A DNA stretch of 64,000 nt from Cyanobacteria bacterium REEB459. GTDB taxonomy: Bacteria; Cyanobacteriota; Cyanobacteriia; Phormidesmidales; Phormidesmidaceae. Both the position numbers and the translations under genes were made by a program. Under the pieces are notes generated by a model. It saw only the letters and a list, made by a program, of their open reading frames with translations, did no database searches and was not told the DNA's origin. This document shows, one piece after another, positions 27,776-37,374 of this stretch (its first letter is position 1; each line of letters opens with the position of its first letter). The stretch lies in contig JAGWXD010000001.1 in assembly GCA_018970085.1 (NCBI GenBank), forward strand, positions 62,001 through 126,000, in the 5' to 3' direction.

Positions 27776-29503
27776 ATGAGACGACGTTTTGATCCATGGA
27801 GGCTAGGGTTATGGGCTGGATTAGTAGTCCTACTGTTGTCTTTACCCCTGACCACAGTCGCCCAGAGCCAGGCGAATGCCGCCCGGGCAGCTAACCCCTC
27901 GGAATTAGAGCAGGTGATCTCAGGGGTTACACCTACCACCGTCGAACTCGGGGGAGATCCCCTATTTGAGGTCAAAACCAGCTTGGGTACCCTGTCTGCC
28001 TCAGACCGGGCTAAGTTAATCAATCAACGGCTGAAACGAATTGCCGAAAAAATTCGGGACCCCGTACCTGCTTTTAAGGTTGAGGCCGATCAGCCCAATC
28101 TTTTAATTGTGGCTGACACCCAGCCCCCGATCGCGATTGCAACTATTACCCCTAAAGATGGGGAGGTAGCCCAGCAAAGTCAGGAAAAACTGGCCGCCAG
28201 CTATATCCAAAAAATTCGGACGGCCCTGGAAACCTACCGGGCTGAACGCAGTCCCCAAAAAATTTTGAAAGCCATTTTATATACTATTTTGGCCAGTTTG
28301 GGGCTGATTATGGCCTTTAGACTAGGCGATCGAGGCTACGCCCTGACTCTCAATCGCCTCCATCAGTGGATAGGTAGCCCTGAATCCCTGCGGGGCTTAC
28401 GGGGCACTCGGTTCCTATCCTTGTCACCCTTTCTGGAGTTATTTTTGCGGTTTTTCGATCTGGGCCGCAATATTCTCAATTTAGTATTAATGGGTTTCTA
28501 CTTTTTTCTAATCTTGAGCTTTTTCCCCTGGACTGAACCACTGTCAGAAAATTTTTGGGCCCTGATTAGAACCATATTCAACCAAATTATTAGGGCGATT
28601 ATTGCCTATCTTCCAAATTTAATTCTTTTAGTCCTGATTATTTTTATCACCCGCGAAATTCTGGCCTTTACTCGTCTATTCTTTAGGGAAATCGAGCGGG
28701 GTAATATCACTGTCTCCTGGCTATATCCTGACTGGATTGAGATGACCTTTAGATTGGTTAGTTTTTTTGTGATCGCCCTCGCCTTTGCGATCGCCCTACC
28801 ATTTCTACCAGGATTCCAGTCCCCTGCCTTTCAAGGGGTATCTCTACTAATTAGTGCTTTAGTCACCTTTGGGGCTGCCAGCACCGTAGCTAACATCGTC
28901 GGAGGTGTGGTTGCAGTCTATACTCGCAGCTTTCAACTGAGTGACATGGTAAAGATTGGCGACCTGGTGGGAATTGTGGTTTCAAAAGACCTATTAGTCA
29001 CCCGCATTCGCACCCCTAAAAATGAAGTAATCACGATTCCCAATGCCACTGTAGTTACCAGTAACATCATTAACTATAGTTCTCTAGCAAAGGATAAACG
29101 TGATGCAACGGGCTTAATTTTACACACCACCATCACCCTTGGTTATGACATTCCCTGGCCAGCCGTACACAAAGCTTTGATCGCGGCAGCTGCCGCCACC
29201 CCCGATATTTTGCCATCTCCGTCGCCTTTTGTCTTACAAACAGCCCTTAATGACTTTAACGTCAGCTACGAGTTAAATGCCTATACAGACTGTTCAGAGA
29301 ACATGCCTGCTATCTATTCAGCCCTGCATCAGAATATTCAAGACCAATGTAATCAAGCCGGCATTGAAATTCTCTCTCCTGGCTATCTGGCTATGCGAGA
29401 CGGCAACCGCAGCACGATTCCTGCCGATTATTTGCCAGAAGATTACCAGGCCCCTGGATTTCGGTTTAATGCTACGGGTGACTCTGACTACTTACCTCCC
29501 TGA
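27776..29503 (+). CDS. MscS-type mechanosensitive ion channel
   Basis: MscS-family channels open under membrane tension and release osmolytes. The 575-residue product has a signal peptide (LWAGLVVLLLSLPLTTVAQS), an extracytoplasmic region with LINQRLKRIAEKI and VADTQPPIA, and about five membrane helices from residue 165 to 370. The MscS core begins near VSLLISALVTFGAASTVANIVGG, the pore helix, and continues with DMVKIGDLVGIV and TRIRTPKNEVITIPNATVV in the beta domain. Similar long forms with this lumenal domain are common in cyanobacteria. It precedes the HdeD-like gene on the same strand. Confidence 0.93.
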   Translation: MRRRFDPWRLGLWAGLVVLLLSLPLTTVAQSQANAARAANPSELEQVISGVTPTTVELGGDPLFEVKTSLGTLSASDRAKLINQRLKRIAEKIRDPVPAFKVEADQPNLLIVADTQPPIAIATITPKDGEVAQQSQEKLAASYIQKIRTALETYRAERSPQKILKAILYTILASLGLIMAFRLGDRGYALTLNRLHQWIGSPESLRGLRGTRFLSLSPFLELFLRFFDLGRNILNLVLMGFYFFLILSFFPWTEPLSENFWALIRTIFNQIIRAIIAYLPNLILLVLIIFITREILAFTRLFFREIERGNITVSWLYPDWIEMTFRLVSFFVIALAFAIALPFLPGFQSPAFQGVSLLISALVTFGAASTVANIVGGVVAVYTRSFQLSDMVKIGDLVGIVVSKDLLVTRIRTPKNEVITIPNATVVTSNIINYSSLAKDKRDATGLILHTTITLGYDIPWPAVHKALIAAAAATPDILPSPSPFVLQTALNDFNVSYELNAYTDCSENMPAIYSALHQNIQDQCNQAGIEILSPGYLAMRDGNRSTIPADYLPEDYQAPGFRFNATGDSDYLPP

Positions 29504-29733
29504 GTTCGGTAACGCTTACCTGGCAGAGGCCAAACCCCCAGCCGAGCATTGCACCGGTGGTGAGAACCAACCTCCCCTTACATTTAAAAATTAAACTACT
29601 AATTAAACTACTATTGATGGGGATTGATGGTTCGATCAAAGGAAAGGTCAGGGCAAGGTTCTCACCCAAGCTATGCTTTTCTGTGGCCACCAAGGCCCTT
29701 GATGCCCTGCCCGATAACTCAGAGGTATGTAAA

Positions 29734-30297
29734 ATGGCGTCAGAACTTATATCAACCACCGAGGTAGGCAAATCCCTTCGTTGGTTAATCGGCCTGAGTC
29801 TAGCCTTGGTGATTTTAGGAATCCTGGCAATTTTCGCCCCCACCTTTGCCGCCACCTTTTTCACCTCCGCTATGGGCTGGCTGGCCTTAATGAGCGGCCT
29901 GGTGATGGTCACAAAATCGTTTCGATCAAGACCGGTCAAGGGACTTTGGCTCAACTTAGTTATTGGTATCGCCTATGGCATAACGGGTGTATATATTTTA
30001 ACCCATGGCAATCAGGCCCTACTGGTTCTAACCCTGGCCTTCGGCATTCTGTTTATTGCTGAGGGTGCTTTCACCATTATGATGGGCTTCACCAACCGCT
30101 CCGGGCGCAGTATGTCTTGGTTGGTCATCCTCAACGGCATCATCACCATGATTCTGGGAATTTTGGTACTGAATTCCTGGCCCTTTAGCGCCCCCTGGCT
30201 GATTGGTCTGTACGTGGGCATTAGCCTGGTCTTTAGCGGCACCGCTTTACTGGCCGCTACCCTGGCGGTAAGAAGGGAACTGGATAGCCTCCAGTGA
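29734..30297 (+). CDS. HdeD family membrane protein (DUF308)
   Basis: The 187-residue product has six closely spaced hydrophobic helices with the DUF308/HdeD pattern, for example WLIGLSLALVILGILAIFAP, GWLALMSGLVMV and LNGIITMILGILVLNSWP. HdeD is linked to acid resistance in E. coli, but the cyanobacterial role is unknown. The open frame starts at 29557; the ATG at 29734 was chosen because AGAGG lies just before it and the first helix follows directly. It is 230 bp downstream of the MscS gene and convergent with DUF2256. Confidence 0.88.
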   Translation: MASELISTTEVGKSLRWLIGLSLALVILGILAIFAPTFAATFFTSAMGWLALMSGLVMVTKSFRSRPVKGLWLNLVIGIAYGITGVYILTHGNQALLVLTLAFGILFIAEGAFTIMMGFTNRSGRSMSWLVILNGIITMILGILVLNSWPFSAPWLIGLYVGISLVFSGTALLAATLAVRRELDSLQ

Positions 30298-30311
30298 ACC
30301 AGGGGAGGGCG

Positions 30312-30479
30312 TCAATCTCCGGTGTGATCACCTTTACTCTGGCGATCGCGACGGCATCGTTCTGAGCAGTACTTCACCTCATCCCAGCAGTTGGCCCACT
30401 TTTTACGCCAGGTAAAGGGGCGCTGACATACCAGACATAACTTAGCGGGCCGATTTGATTTGAGCTGTTGTTTGGCCAC
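30312..30479 (-). CDS. DUF2256 small zinc-finger-like protein
   Basis: This 55-residue protein is easily missed. It reads [14 protein letters not shown], then [14 protein letters not shown], then [14 protein letters not shown], which matches the DUF2256 family, with CX2C and CX3C pairs likely to hold a metal. The start is a GTG preceded by AAGGA, three bases after the gun4 stop, so it is the last gene of the minCDE-gun4 cluster. Function is unknown. Confidence 0.88.
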   Translation of the reverse strand: MAKQQLKSNRPAKLCLVCQRPFTWRKKWANCWDEVKYCSERCRRDRQSKGDHTGD

Positions 30480-30482
30480 GGC

Positions 30483-31187
30483 CTAGTCCTTCTCTAGCCA
30501 GGCAGGATGGCCCAGCAGGGCCGCCATCATACGGACTCCCCGCAATTGGTTAGAAAGGGGTAAATGGCCGTCGGGGGCACTCAAGTCCCAGGTAAACCCA
30601 GTCGGATAGCGGGTCCAGAGGTTATTCTCTTTCCAGGCCAGGCGGGGCCAGAGTTTCTCCCAATTTTGACCCAGGCTCAGCCAGAGACGCCGTTGCACCG
30701 AAAAGCCAAACTTGCCCTCAGAGTAGATCAGCCAGAGGCGATCAATGGTTTGCAGATCGGTTTTAGGAAACTGCTCTACCTCTGTGAAATAGACCCACTT
30801 ACGGTTAATGGCCGTCGGTCCCGCCAGCTCACACAACTTCATCAGGGTCAGGCGATCGGCCTCTTGAAAGGCCTGCCGCACCAGGGACTGCTGGAGGAGG
30901 GTATAGTCAAGGGCCCGTTCTGAAGGGGTGGCCAGGCGCCCCTGGGGCCAGTGGTGATTTAAAAAACCAAGGATAGGGGGCTGCTGGAGGGCGTAGAGCA
31001 GCTGAACTATACGACCATCCAGAATGGTGGGTGAGTGGTGCTGCCGGTTTAACAGGGTGGCCTGGAGCACCTCCACCCCTGGCTCCCCCGAGGCGACCAG
31101 GGCGTGGGCCGCTGAAAGCTGCTGTTTAAGCTCATCGCTGCCGAGCTGCTGACGCCAGTCCTCCAGGGTACTGCTATCTGAAACCAT
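30483..31187 (-). CDS. gun4: GUN4, Mg-chelatase accessory protein
   Basis: GUN4 binds protoporphyrin IX and Mg-protoporphyrin and stimulates Mg-chelatase, the first step of chlorophyll synthesis. The 234 residues match the cyanobacterial protein in length. The N-terminal helical domain (1-85) is followed by the porphyrin-binding GUN4 core: KLCELAGPTAINRKWVYFTEV, FGFSVQRRLWLSLG, WTRYPTGFTWDLSAPDGHLP and LSNQLRGVRMM. The ATG at 31187 is preferred over an in-frame start eight codons earlier. It sits between a [2Fe-2S] protein and DUF2256. Confidence 0.95.
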   Translation of the reverse strand: MVSDSSTLEDWRQQLGSDELKQQLSAAHALVASGEPGVEVLQATLLNRQHHSPTILDGRIVQLLYALQQPPILGFLNHHWPQGRLATPSERALDYTLLQQSLVRQAFQEADRLTLMKLCELAGPTAINRKWVYFTEVEQFPKTDLQTIDRLWLIYSEGKFGFSVQRRLWLSLGQNWEKLWPRLAWKENNLWTRYPTGFTWDLSAPDGHLPLSNQLRGVRMMAALLGHPAWLEKD

Positions 31188-31226
31188 AGGTATCGTTACT
31201 ACGCGGTGCAAAATTCCCCGGTTTAA

Positions 31227-31631
31227 TCATAGCGTTAAGGGATGGGTGAAAAACGCGAACTGGTGAACCACCTGGCCGCCGATCAAATGCTCTTGAATAA
31301 TGCGTTCAATCACCTCGGGGGTGGCACTGTGGTACCAAACCCCCTCGGGATAGACCAGCAGGATGGGCCCCTGCTGACATATGCGTAAACAATTGGCCTT
31401 GGTGCGAAACACAGAGGTAGGCCGGGTTTGGATGGGAATGTCAAGCTCTAACTCCCTCAGGCGCCCTTTGAGATAGTCCCAGGCCGCCAGGCTAGTCAGT
31501 TTATCGCAGCACTTGGGCTTGGTTTGGTCAGCGCAGAGAAAGATATGGCGCTCCAGGCTGGCTAAAGCCAGGCTACTCACACAGTCTGCCAGGGGACTGC
31601 CAGACTGACAGACATCACCAGGACTAGCCAT
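31227..31631 (-). CDS. Thioredoxin-like [2Fe-2S] ferredoxin domain protein
   Basis: The 134-residue product has the Cys arrangement of thioredoxin-fold [2Fe-2S] ferredoxins: [13 protein letters not shown] supplies the first pair and [21 protein letters not shown] the second (CX3C). The end of this block, YPEGVWY, is typical of the family. It is soluble and likely an electron carrier or redox sensor. It starts three bases after the stop of minE and lies before gun4. A role in supplying electrons to tetrapyrrole enzymes is possible but only inferred from position. Confidence 0.88.
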   Translation of the reverse strand: MASPGDVCQSGSPLADCVSSLALASLERHIFLCADQTKPKCCDKLTSLAAWDYLKGRLRELELDIPIQTRPTSVFRTKANCLRICQQGPILLVYPEGVWYHSATPEVIERIIQEHLIGGQVVHQFAFFTHPLTL

Positions 31632-31634
31632 GGG

Positions 31635-31964
31635 CTACAGGGGGGGCTCCAGGGAAACAGAAGCATTAGCCTTAGGCTCAGGGGCGATTTCCAGGGGTTC
31701 GTGGCGAATTCGTCGGATGGGTAAGTTGGCGATTAGAGCGGTGACGCGCTGGTCACTTTCTAGAGAAAACTCCAGATTCTCTTGGTCTAATTCAACATAG
31801 CGGGAGACCACCTGCAAAATTTCCTGGCGCATTTTTTCCACCAGTTCAGGGGTAAGATCGGTGCGATCGTGGGCCAGAACAAACTGTAACCGCTGCTTTG
31901 CCGACTCCCGGCTGCCATTGGTGCGCTGGGGCGTAAACAGCTTATCAAGAAGATCACTAATCAT
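31635..31964 (-). CDS. minE: Cell division topological specificity factor MinE
   Basis: MinE activates the MinD ATPase and drives MinCD off mid-cell so that the division ring forms there. The 109-residue product starts [13 protein letters not shown], the membrane-binding helix, then [19 protein letters not shown] with the MinD-binding core and [17 protein letters not shown] tail of about 25 residues ends Pro/Glu-rich. The ATG at 31964 gives the standard N-terminus; the frame is open further upstream into minD. Confidence 0.96.
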   Translation of the reverse strand: MISDLLDKLFTPQRTNGSRESAKQRLQFVLAHDRTDLTPELVEKMRQEILQVVSRYVELDQENLEFSLESDQRVTALIANLPIRRIRHEPLEIAPEPKANASVSLEPPL

Positions 31965-32019
31965 GGCAGCTAGCTCAATAGGGAGGACGTTAAGACCATA
32001 ATCGGGAGCTGGTTCTAGG

Positions 32020-32817
32020 TTAACCCCGTAAAAACCGACGCAGACGACTAAACAGGTCATCTTGGGGAGCGGTCAGGTCTAACAGGGGAACTTCCTCTCC
32101 CAACAGCCGTCGGGCGACGTTATTAAAGGCTACCCCCGCCAGAGATAATTTGTTATCCAAGACCAGCGGTTCACCCCGGTTAGAGGCAATAATCACCCGT
32201 TCATCGTCAGGAATCACCCCCAGCAGGGGAACGGCCAAAATATCCAACACATCCCGCACGGACATCATCTGTTCTTCCTGGACCATGGCGGGTTTAAGAC
32301 GGTTGATCAACAGCTTGGTGTGCCGCACATCGCTCGCTTCCAAGAGCCCCACCACCCGGTCGGCGTCCCGTACCGCCGATACCTCTGGGGTGGTCACCAC
32401 GATCGCCTCGTTCGCAGGAGCGATAGCATTTTGAAACCCCATTTCGATGCCAGCGGGACAGTCAATCAAAATAAAATCGTACTGGCCCTTTAAGCCGGTC
32501 ACCAGTTCCCTCATTTGCTCAGGGGTAATCCCTTCCTTAGTGCGACTTTGAGCCGCCGCCAGCATGGCCAGGGTAGACTGCCGTTTATCTCTAACCAGGG
32601 CTTTTTCCACCGAGCAATCGCCCGCCAGCACATCTAGAGCCGTATAGACGATGCGATTTTCTAACCCTAGTAGCAGATCGAGATTACGCAGACCAAAGTC
32701 AGCATCAATTACGACCACCTTTTGGTTACGTTGAGCTAAGGCCATTCCCAGGTTGGCTGTGCAGGTGGTTTTACCGACTCCACCCTTACCGGAGGTCATT
32801 ACAATGATGCGAGTCAT
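32020..32817 (-). CDS. minD: Septum site-determining ATPase MinD
   Basis: MinD is a membrane-bound ParA-type ATPase that recruits MinC. The deviant Walker A is [16 protein letters not shown] (9-24), the switch I region is [12 protein letters not shown], and Walker B is [11 protein letters not shown]. The C-terminal amphipathic membrane helix ([13 protein letters not shown]) is present. The length of 265 is usual. The gene follows minC by 74 bp and precedes minE by 55 bp. Confidence 0.97.
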   Translation of the reverse strand: MTRIIVMTSGKGGVGKTTCTANLGMALAQRNQKVVVIDADFGLRNLDLLLGLENRIVYTALDVLAGDCSVEKALVRDKRQSTLAMLAAAQSRTKEGITPEQMRELVTGLKGQYDFILIDCPAGIEMGFQNAIAPANEAIVVTTPEVSAVRDADRVVGLLEASDVRHTKLLINRLKPAMVQEEQMMSVRDVLDILAVPLLGVIPDDERVIIASNRGEPLVLDNKLSLAGVAFNNVARRLLGEEVPLLDLTAPQDDLFSRLRRFLRG

Positions 32818-32891
32818 GGGCTAATTAAGGTTCTAACCTGTAGATAACAACTCAAGAAATTCTAAGGGTAACTCAGGACAGTGCCCTCAGC

Positions 32892-33728
32892 TCAGGGGTC
32901 AAATCCCAAACCACGGGGGGTCAACTGTTGGCGCATAAAATCCTCCGCCAGAGCGATACGAATTCCCTGATTATCGCCAATGTAGGCAACTTCTGGGCCG
33001 TACTGAGTGGTAGCGCTATCGGGAGGACGGGCCACTAAATCGGCAATCCGCAGCTGGGTGGGCTGCATTTGCAGGGCCATAATCCGGCACTGCCGGTTGC
33101 CTCCAGCACCAGCATGGGCTAAGCCTCGGAGTCGACCCCAGACTACAATATCGCCGTCGGCTATCAGGGCACTACCGGGATTGGTATCCCCAAGAATCAT
33201 AATGGTACCAGGATGGCGAATATCGATCCCAGAACGCACCGTCGTTTGCAGATAGAGGGGAGATGCCAGGGGCTGACCCGGAGTGGGGATAGATTGATTC
33301 AGGTACTCCATATCCGTCAGCTGATCAACAGAACAGCCGAGGGTAATGGCAGCCATGGCGGTTTGACGACGGCTGGTAATTACGCGCTTGAGTAGCAACT
33401 GGGCTTCCCCCAGGGTTTCCACCAGGGCCTGGAGCTGGCGGCTATCTAAAAGCCGGTCCCCCGATTGCAGCTGCAAGGCACTGTGGGGTTGCCAAAATCG
33501 CTCACTGGACTCCAGTCGTTGTTTCAGCTGCAGCAACAGATCTTCCCATGGTGGTAGGGCCCCCTGGACAGGTGAGGGCAACCTTAACACTAGCTGACCG
33601 TCTTCATTTTTTAGATGAACCTGTTCAGGCACCAATTTTTCAGGGCTTTGGGGCGGCAAATCCGTGGTTGGAGTAAAAGGGGACTGGGAGACCATAGAAC
33701 CTGGAGGAGAATTAGGGTGCTCAATCAT
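32892..33728 (-). CDS. minC: Septum site-determining protein MinC
   Basis: MinC inhibits FtsZ assembly away from mid-cell. The 278-residue product has a cyanobacterial Pro/Ser/Thr-rich N-terminus, an FtsZ-inhibiting region (about 40-120) and the C-terminal beta-helix dimer domain that binds MinD. The last is marked by LYLQTTVRSGIDIRHPGTIMI, here noted as RSGIDIRHPGTIMILGD, and by NPGSALIADGDIVVWGRLRGLAHAG, noted as GDIVVWGRLRGLAHAGAGG. It is the first gene of the minus-strand cluster. Confidence 0.95.
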   Translation of the reverse strand: MIEHPNSPPGSMVSQSPFTPTTDLPPQSPEKLVPEQVHLKNEDGQLVLRLPSPVQGALPPWEDLLLQLKQRLESSERFWQPHSALQLQSGDRLLDSRQLQALVETLGEAQLLLKRVITSRRQTAMAAITLGCSVDQLTDMEYLNQSIPTPGQPLASPLYLQTTVRSGIDIRHPGTIMILGDTNPGSALIADGDIVVWGRLRGLAHAGAGGNRQCRIMALQMQPTQLRIADLVARPPDSATTQYGPEVAYIGDNQGIRIALAEDFMRQQLTPRGLGFDP

Positions 33729-34107
33729 GACCCATTACAGCACAGTCTTCCAATTTGGTGACATTCTGTCTGACCCTCTATCAGGAAAGGGGGCGAATTA
33801 GTTATGATGGCAGAGGTTCCACTACGGCGTTGGTGACTGCCAATAATGTTTTACGATCTATGTTTCTTCTGAACGGGAACCGAGTTGGGTCGGCGGCAGT
33901 AGACCAGGCTCAGACCTGGAAACTTTAAGTCGGACCCCAAGGTACCCACCTGGTTTATCCAGGTCGAAGACTGAGGTAAGACGGCGCTGCGGGGAACCTT
34001 CAGACCTTCTTCTGTAGATCACAGGGGAGGATCTTGCTTTTCCATATGGCTCAAGCATCTATTATTCTTAATCTATTGTTAAGGAGTTTTGGTGCTGGCA
34101 ACCCAGG
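33729..34107. other. Intergenic region containing the probable 6S RNA
   Basis: The 379 bases between minC and the next minus-strand gene contain a long rod-like RNA structure described separately. The minC promoter should lie in 33729-33840, where the minus strand shows TGTAAT about 15 bases before the minC start. A minus-strand frame of 66 codons (33858-34058) overlaps the RNA and does not look like protein. Confidence 0.5.
33855..34020 (+). ncRNA. Probable 6S RNA (ssaA-like)
   Basis: The region folds as one long interrupted hairpin of 165-185 bases. Outer pairing is GATCTA (33855) with TAGATC (34020), then TCTGAA with TTCAGA. Further in, GGCAG-type segments pair with CTGC, CTCAG pairs with CTGAG, and GACCTGG pairs with CCAGGTC around an apical region containing CGGACCCCAAGGTACCCACC. 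Length, rod shape and the unpaired centre are those of 6S RNA, which binds RNA polymerase. Strand and exact ends are inferred; the resemblance of the apical block to cyanobacterial 6S RNA is from memory. Confidence 0.55.
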
Positions 34108-34500
34108 TCAAGATTGCTGGCGAGGGGCACAGCGACGGCTAGCCAGGGTTTTGAGAATGGCTGCCCAGTCGGGGCGAATCTGCTCGATGATCAGAATTGC
34201 CGGTAGATTATAGGCAACCCAGGGGTTATTGATTTTGAGTCCCTCCAGATCGAGGGGGTAGCCCAGCCGCTGTAGCTGCTCTAGCTGTTGCTGCTGGCGA
34301 ATCTGGTGGGGATGGAGCTCGGGCAAAATATTTCTCAGATCGGCAATGGCTGGTTGGTAGGGCACATGTTTTTGCTGATAGTCCGCCAGGGCATCGGCCA
34401 GGACTGGCGATCGCAGGCGAATCTCTGCCTGGTCACGGGTGGAGAGGCGAACGTTTTTAAGGCGGTTAAAAAAGTCTGTTTCGTAGTGGGAGAGGCGCAT
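34108..34500 (-). CDS. Hypothetical cyanobacterial protein
   Basis: The 130-residue product is soluble, basic and without a recognised domain. It opens MRLSHYETDFFNRLKNVRLS and contains ILPELHPHQIRQQQQLEQLQ, a Gln-rich helical stretch. It then has GLKINNPWVAYNLPAILIIEQ, the only hydrophobic part. The composition and the good ATG (GGAG about 7 bases before it) support a real gene. It lies 43 bp downstream of alaS and is probably in the same transcript. Confidence 0.7.
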   Translation of the reverse strand: MRLSHYETDFFNRLKNVRLSTRDQAEIRLRSPVLADALADYQQKHVPYQPAIADLRNILPELHPHQIRQQQQLEQLQRLGYPLDLEGLKINNPWVAYNLPAILIIEQIRPDWAAILKTLASRRCAPRQQS

Positions 34501-34543
34501 AGGATCTCCTTCTGGACAGTGACATACCTTACCCTGGCATAAT

Positions 34544-37207
34544 TCAGGGACTTTTCTGCAGGGCGGCTAACAATTGTTGTTTTGCGATTTCTAACGCTTC
34601 TGGTAGTTTCTGACTATCGCGACCACCAGCCTGGGCCAGGTTGGCCTTGCCGCCCCCGCCACCGCCGCAGAGTTTGGCAATGGCCCCGATAAATTTACCC
34701 GCCTGCAGGTTGGCGGCGATCGCCTCGGGGCTAAAGGCTGCCACCAGGCTGACTTTGTCGGGTTCCGGCACCGTTCCCAGCACCACGGCCCCCGCCCCTA
34801 GCTTCTGGAGCAGGCGTTCTCCAGCGGTTTTCAGCGCTTCGGCGCTACTCCCCGGCAGTTCGGCCACCAAAACCTTGAGCCCACCCACGGTGACAGCCTC
34901 GGGGAGGAGTTGGTCGGCCTTGATCACCGACAGTTCCGCCTGGAGTTCCGCCAGATCCTTCTGGGTTTGTTTCAGTTCGGCCTGGAGGCTGGTGATGCGA
35001 TCGCCAATGGCTTCGGGTTTGACCTTAAAGCGATCGCAGAGGTCGCGCACCACCCGATCCCGCAAATTCAGGTAAGGCAGGACGGCTGGCCCGGCCACCG
35101 CCTCAATGCGGCGAATACCAGAGGCCACCCCCGTCTCAGCAATGATCTTAAACAAACCAATGGCAGCGGTGTTAGCGACGTGGGTACCGCCGCACAGTTC
35201 CATGGAAACCCCCGGAAAGTCAATCACCCGTACCTCTGCGCCATATTTCTCGCCAAACATGGCGATCGCCCCCTTCTGCCTAGCCTCCTCCAGGGCCATC
35301 ACCGCCACCTCGGCGGGGTGAGCTTCGCCAATCCACTGATTCACCTGGTCTTCTACCTGCTGCACCTCATCGCTGCTGAGGGGACGGGGGCAGTTAAAGT
35401 CAAAGCGCAAACGGTCAAAGGCGACCAGGGACCCAGCCTGGGAAATGGTGGGATCCACCAGTTTCTTGAGGGCGGCCTGCAACAAGTGGGTAGCGCTGTG
35501 GTTGGCCTGGGCCCGGCGCCGACAGGCCTGATCGATCTGGGCAGTCAGCCGATCGCCCACCGCCAGGGTGCCCCGTTCAATCCGGCCAAGGTGGACAAAG
35601 AAGTCACTATCTTTTTTAACATCCTCTACCTGCATCAGCACCGCCGCCCCTGACAGGTAACCGCGATCGCCAATCTGTCCCCCGGATTCGGCGTAGAAGG
35701 GCGTTTGATCGAGGACCACCTGGACCGTCTGGCCAGCGCTGGCCCGATCAACCCCATGACCTGCCACCAACAGGGCAACCACCTGACTGCTGGTACTGGC
35801 GCTGCTGTAGCCCACAAACTGGGTTGAGTGGATGTGGTCCGCCAGGCTGTCCAGGCTACCCTGCACCGTCAAGTCAATGGTTTCGTGGGCGGCCTGGGAG
35901 CGTTGGCGCTGTTCCGCCATGGCCGCTTCAAAGCCCGCCAGATCGACGGTTAAGCCCTGCTCTTCGGCCACCTCCTGGGTTAACTCCAAAGGAAAACCGT
36001 AGGTGTCGTAAAGGACAAAGGCATCGGCACCAGAGATTTGTCGAGCTGGGGTGAGGCGTTCTCGCTCCAGGATATCGGCCAGGAGCTTTTCGCCCCGCTC
36101 CAGGGTTTCTAAGAAGCGGGCTTCTTCTCGGTCGAGCTCGGCAGTGATAGCCGCGGCTCGTTCCCGAGTGTTGGGAAAGGTGGTTTGGGCCAGTTGAATG
36201 GCGGTTTCCGCCACCTGGCTGATAAAGGCTCCCTGGATACCAATTAGGCGACCATGGCGCACTACCCGGCGAATTAACCGCCGCAGCACATAGCCCCGCC
36301 CCACGTTGGAGGCGGTAATCCCATCGGCAATCATGTGCACCACCGCCCGACTATGGTCGCCAATCACCTTGAGGGAAACCTGGGTGGGGGCGTCGCAGTC
36401 CCCGTAGACCACCCCCGCCAATCGGGCGGCGGTTTCAATGATGGGAAAAATCAGGTCGGTTTCGTAGTTGTTGGGCACCTGCTGCAGGATCTGGGCCATC
36501 CGTTCCAGGCCCAAACCGGTGTCGATGTTCTGGTTCTGGAGGGGAGTGAGGTGTCCTTCCCCATCCCGGTTGTACTGCATGAACACCAGGTTATAGAACT
36601 CAATGAAGCGGGAGTCATCCTCCAGATCGATCACCCCATCTCCCCGCTCAGGATGGAAGTCATAGTAAATCTCAGAGCAGGGGCCGCAGGGGCCGGTGGG
36701 ACCGGAGGCCCAGAAGTTATCCGCTTCCCCCATGCGGATGATGCGGTGGGGGGGAATGCCAATCTGATCGCGCCAGATGGCAAAGGCATCGTCATCCTCC
36801 CGGAAGACGCTCACCACCAGACGATGGGGGGGGAGATGAAAAACCTGGGTAGAGAGTTCCCAGGCCCAAGCGATCGCCTGTTCCTTGAAATAATCGCCAA
36901 AGCTAAAATTGCCCAGCATTTCAAAGAAGGTGTGGTGGCGAGCGGTGCGGCCAACGTTTTCAATGTCGTTAGTGCGAATACATTTCTGACTGCTGACGGC
37001 CCGATTCACATCGGCCTGACGCTGACCCAAAAAAATCGGCTTGAAGGGCAGCATCCCGGCAATGGTCAGTAACACCGTGGGATCTTCCGGCACCAGGGAG
37101 GCACTGGGTTTGATGGCGTGACCTCGGGCTGCATAAAACTTCAGAAAGGTCTCGCGAATCTGGGCACCGGTCATCACCGTAGATTCAGGCAGGGGGGACT
37201 TGACCAT
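34544..37207 (-). CDS. alaS: Alanine--tRNA ligase
   Basis: AlaS charges tRNA-Ala. The 887 residues hold the class II catalytic core (1-250) with [21 protein letters not shown] as motif 1/2 region, marked here by [28 protein letters not shown] is motif 3. The editing domain has NHSATHLL and CGGTHV, the zinc-binding HX3H and CX3H. The C-Ala domain ends with [15 protein letters not shown]. The GTG-free ATG start at 37207 gives a short leader before [14 protein letters not shown], which is an alternative start at residue 12. Confidence 0.98.
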   Translation of the reverse strand: MVKSPLPESTVMTGAQIRETFLKFYAARGHAIKPSASLVPEDPTVLLTIAGMLPFKPIFLGQRQADVNRAVSSQKCIRTNDIENVGRTARHHTFFEMLGNFSFGDYFKEQAIAWAWELSTQVFHLPPHRLVVSVFREDDDAFAIWRDQIGIPPHRIIRMGEADNFWASGPTGPCGPCSEIYYDFHPERGDGVIDLEDDSRFIEFYNLVFMQYNRDGEGHLTPLQNQNIDTGLGLERMAQILQQVPNNYETDLIFPIIETAARLAGVVYGDCDAPTQVSLKVIGDHSRAVVHMIADGITASNVGRGYVLRRLIRRVVRHGRLIGIQGAFISQVAETAIQLAQTTFPNTRERAAAITAELDREEARFLETLERGEKLLADILERERLTPARQISGADAFVLYDTYGFPLELTQEVAEEQGLTVDLAGFEAAMAEQRQRSQAAHETIDLTVQGSLDSLADHIHSTQFVGYSSASTSSQVVALLVAGHGVDRASAGQTVQVVLDQTPFYAESGGQIGDRGYLSGAAVLMQVEDVKKDSDFFVHLGRIERGTLAVGDRLTAQIDQACRRRAQANHSATHLLQAALKKLVDPTISQAGSLVAFDRLRFDFNCPRPLSSDEVQQVEDQVNQWIGEAHPAEVAVMALEEARQKGAIAMFGEKYGAEVRVIDFPGVSMELCGGTHVANTAAIGLFKIIAETGVASGIRRIEAVAGPAVLPYLNLRDRVVRDLCDRFKVKPEAIGDRITSLQAELKQTQKDLAELQAELSVIKADQLLPEAVTVGGLKVLVAELPGSSAEALKTAGERLLQKLGAGAVVLGTVPEPDKVSLVAAFSPEAIAANLQAGKFIGAIAKLCGGGGGGKANLAQAGGRDSQKLPEALEIAKQQLLAALQKSP

Positions 37208-37374
37208 GGGACAGGCAGACTTGTAAGCAGTCTTAGGGTAAAGATAAAGAGATACATTGAGTGTATACCGGCATAGCGATTGTGGTCGATCGACCGCAGG
37301 ATTCCTGGGTACCTGCCTTGTCCCCAGCCCCCCTCTATTGATTACCGGGGCAGGGCTTGATAAGTTATAGGACT

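Noticed and set aside
33855-34020. SRP RNA or tmRNA as identity of the structured RNA
   Set aside because: The conserved SRP GGAAG loop region and the tRNA-like ends of tmRNA are not present.
33858-34058. 66-codon minus-strand frame in the 33.8-34.1 kb gap
   Set aside because: The region forms a long RNA hairpin and the frame does not look like protein.
34910-35653. Plus-strand 247-codon frame opposite alaS
   Set aside because: The opposite strand codes for the highly conserved AlaS; this frame has no ribosome site or recognisable domain.
36335-37072. Plus-strand 245-codon frame opposite alaS
   Set aside because: It is another shadow of the catalytic core of AlaS.
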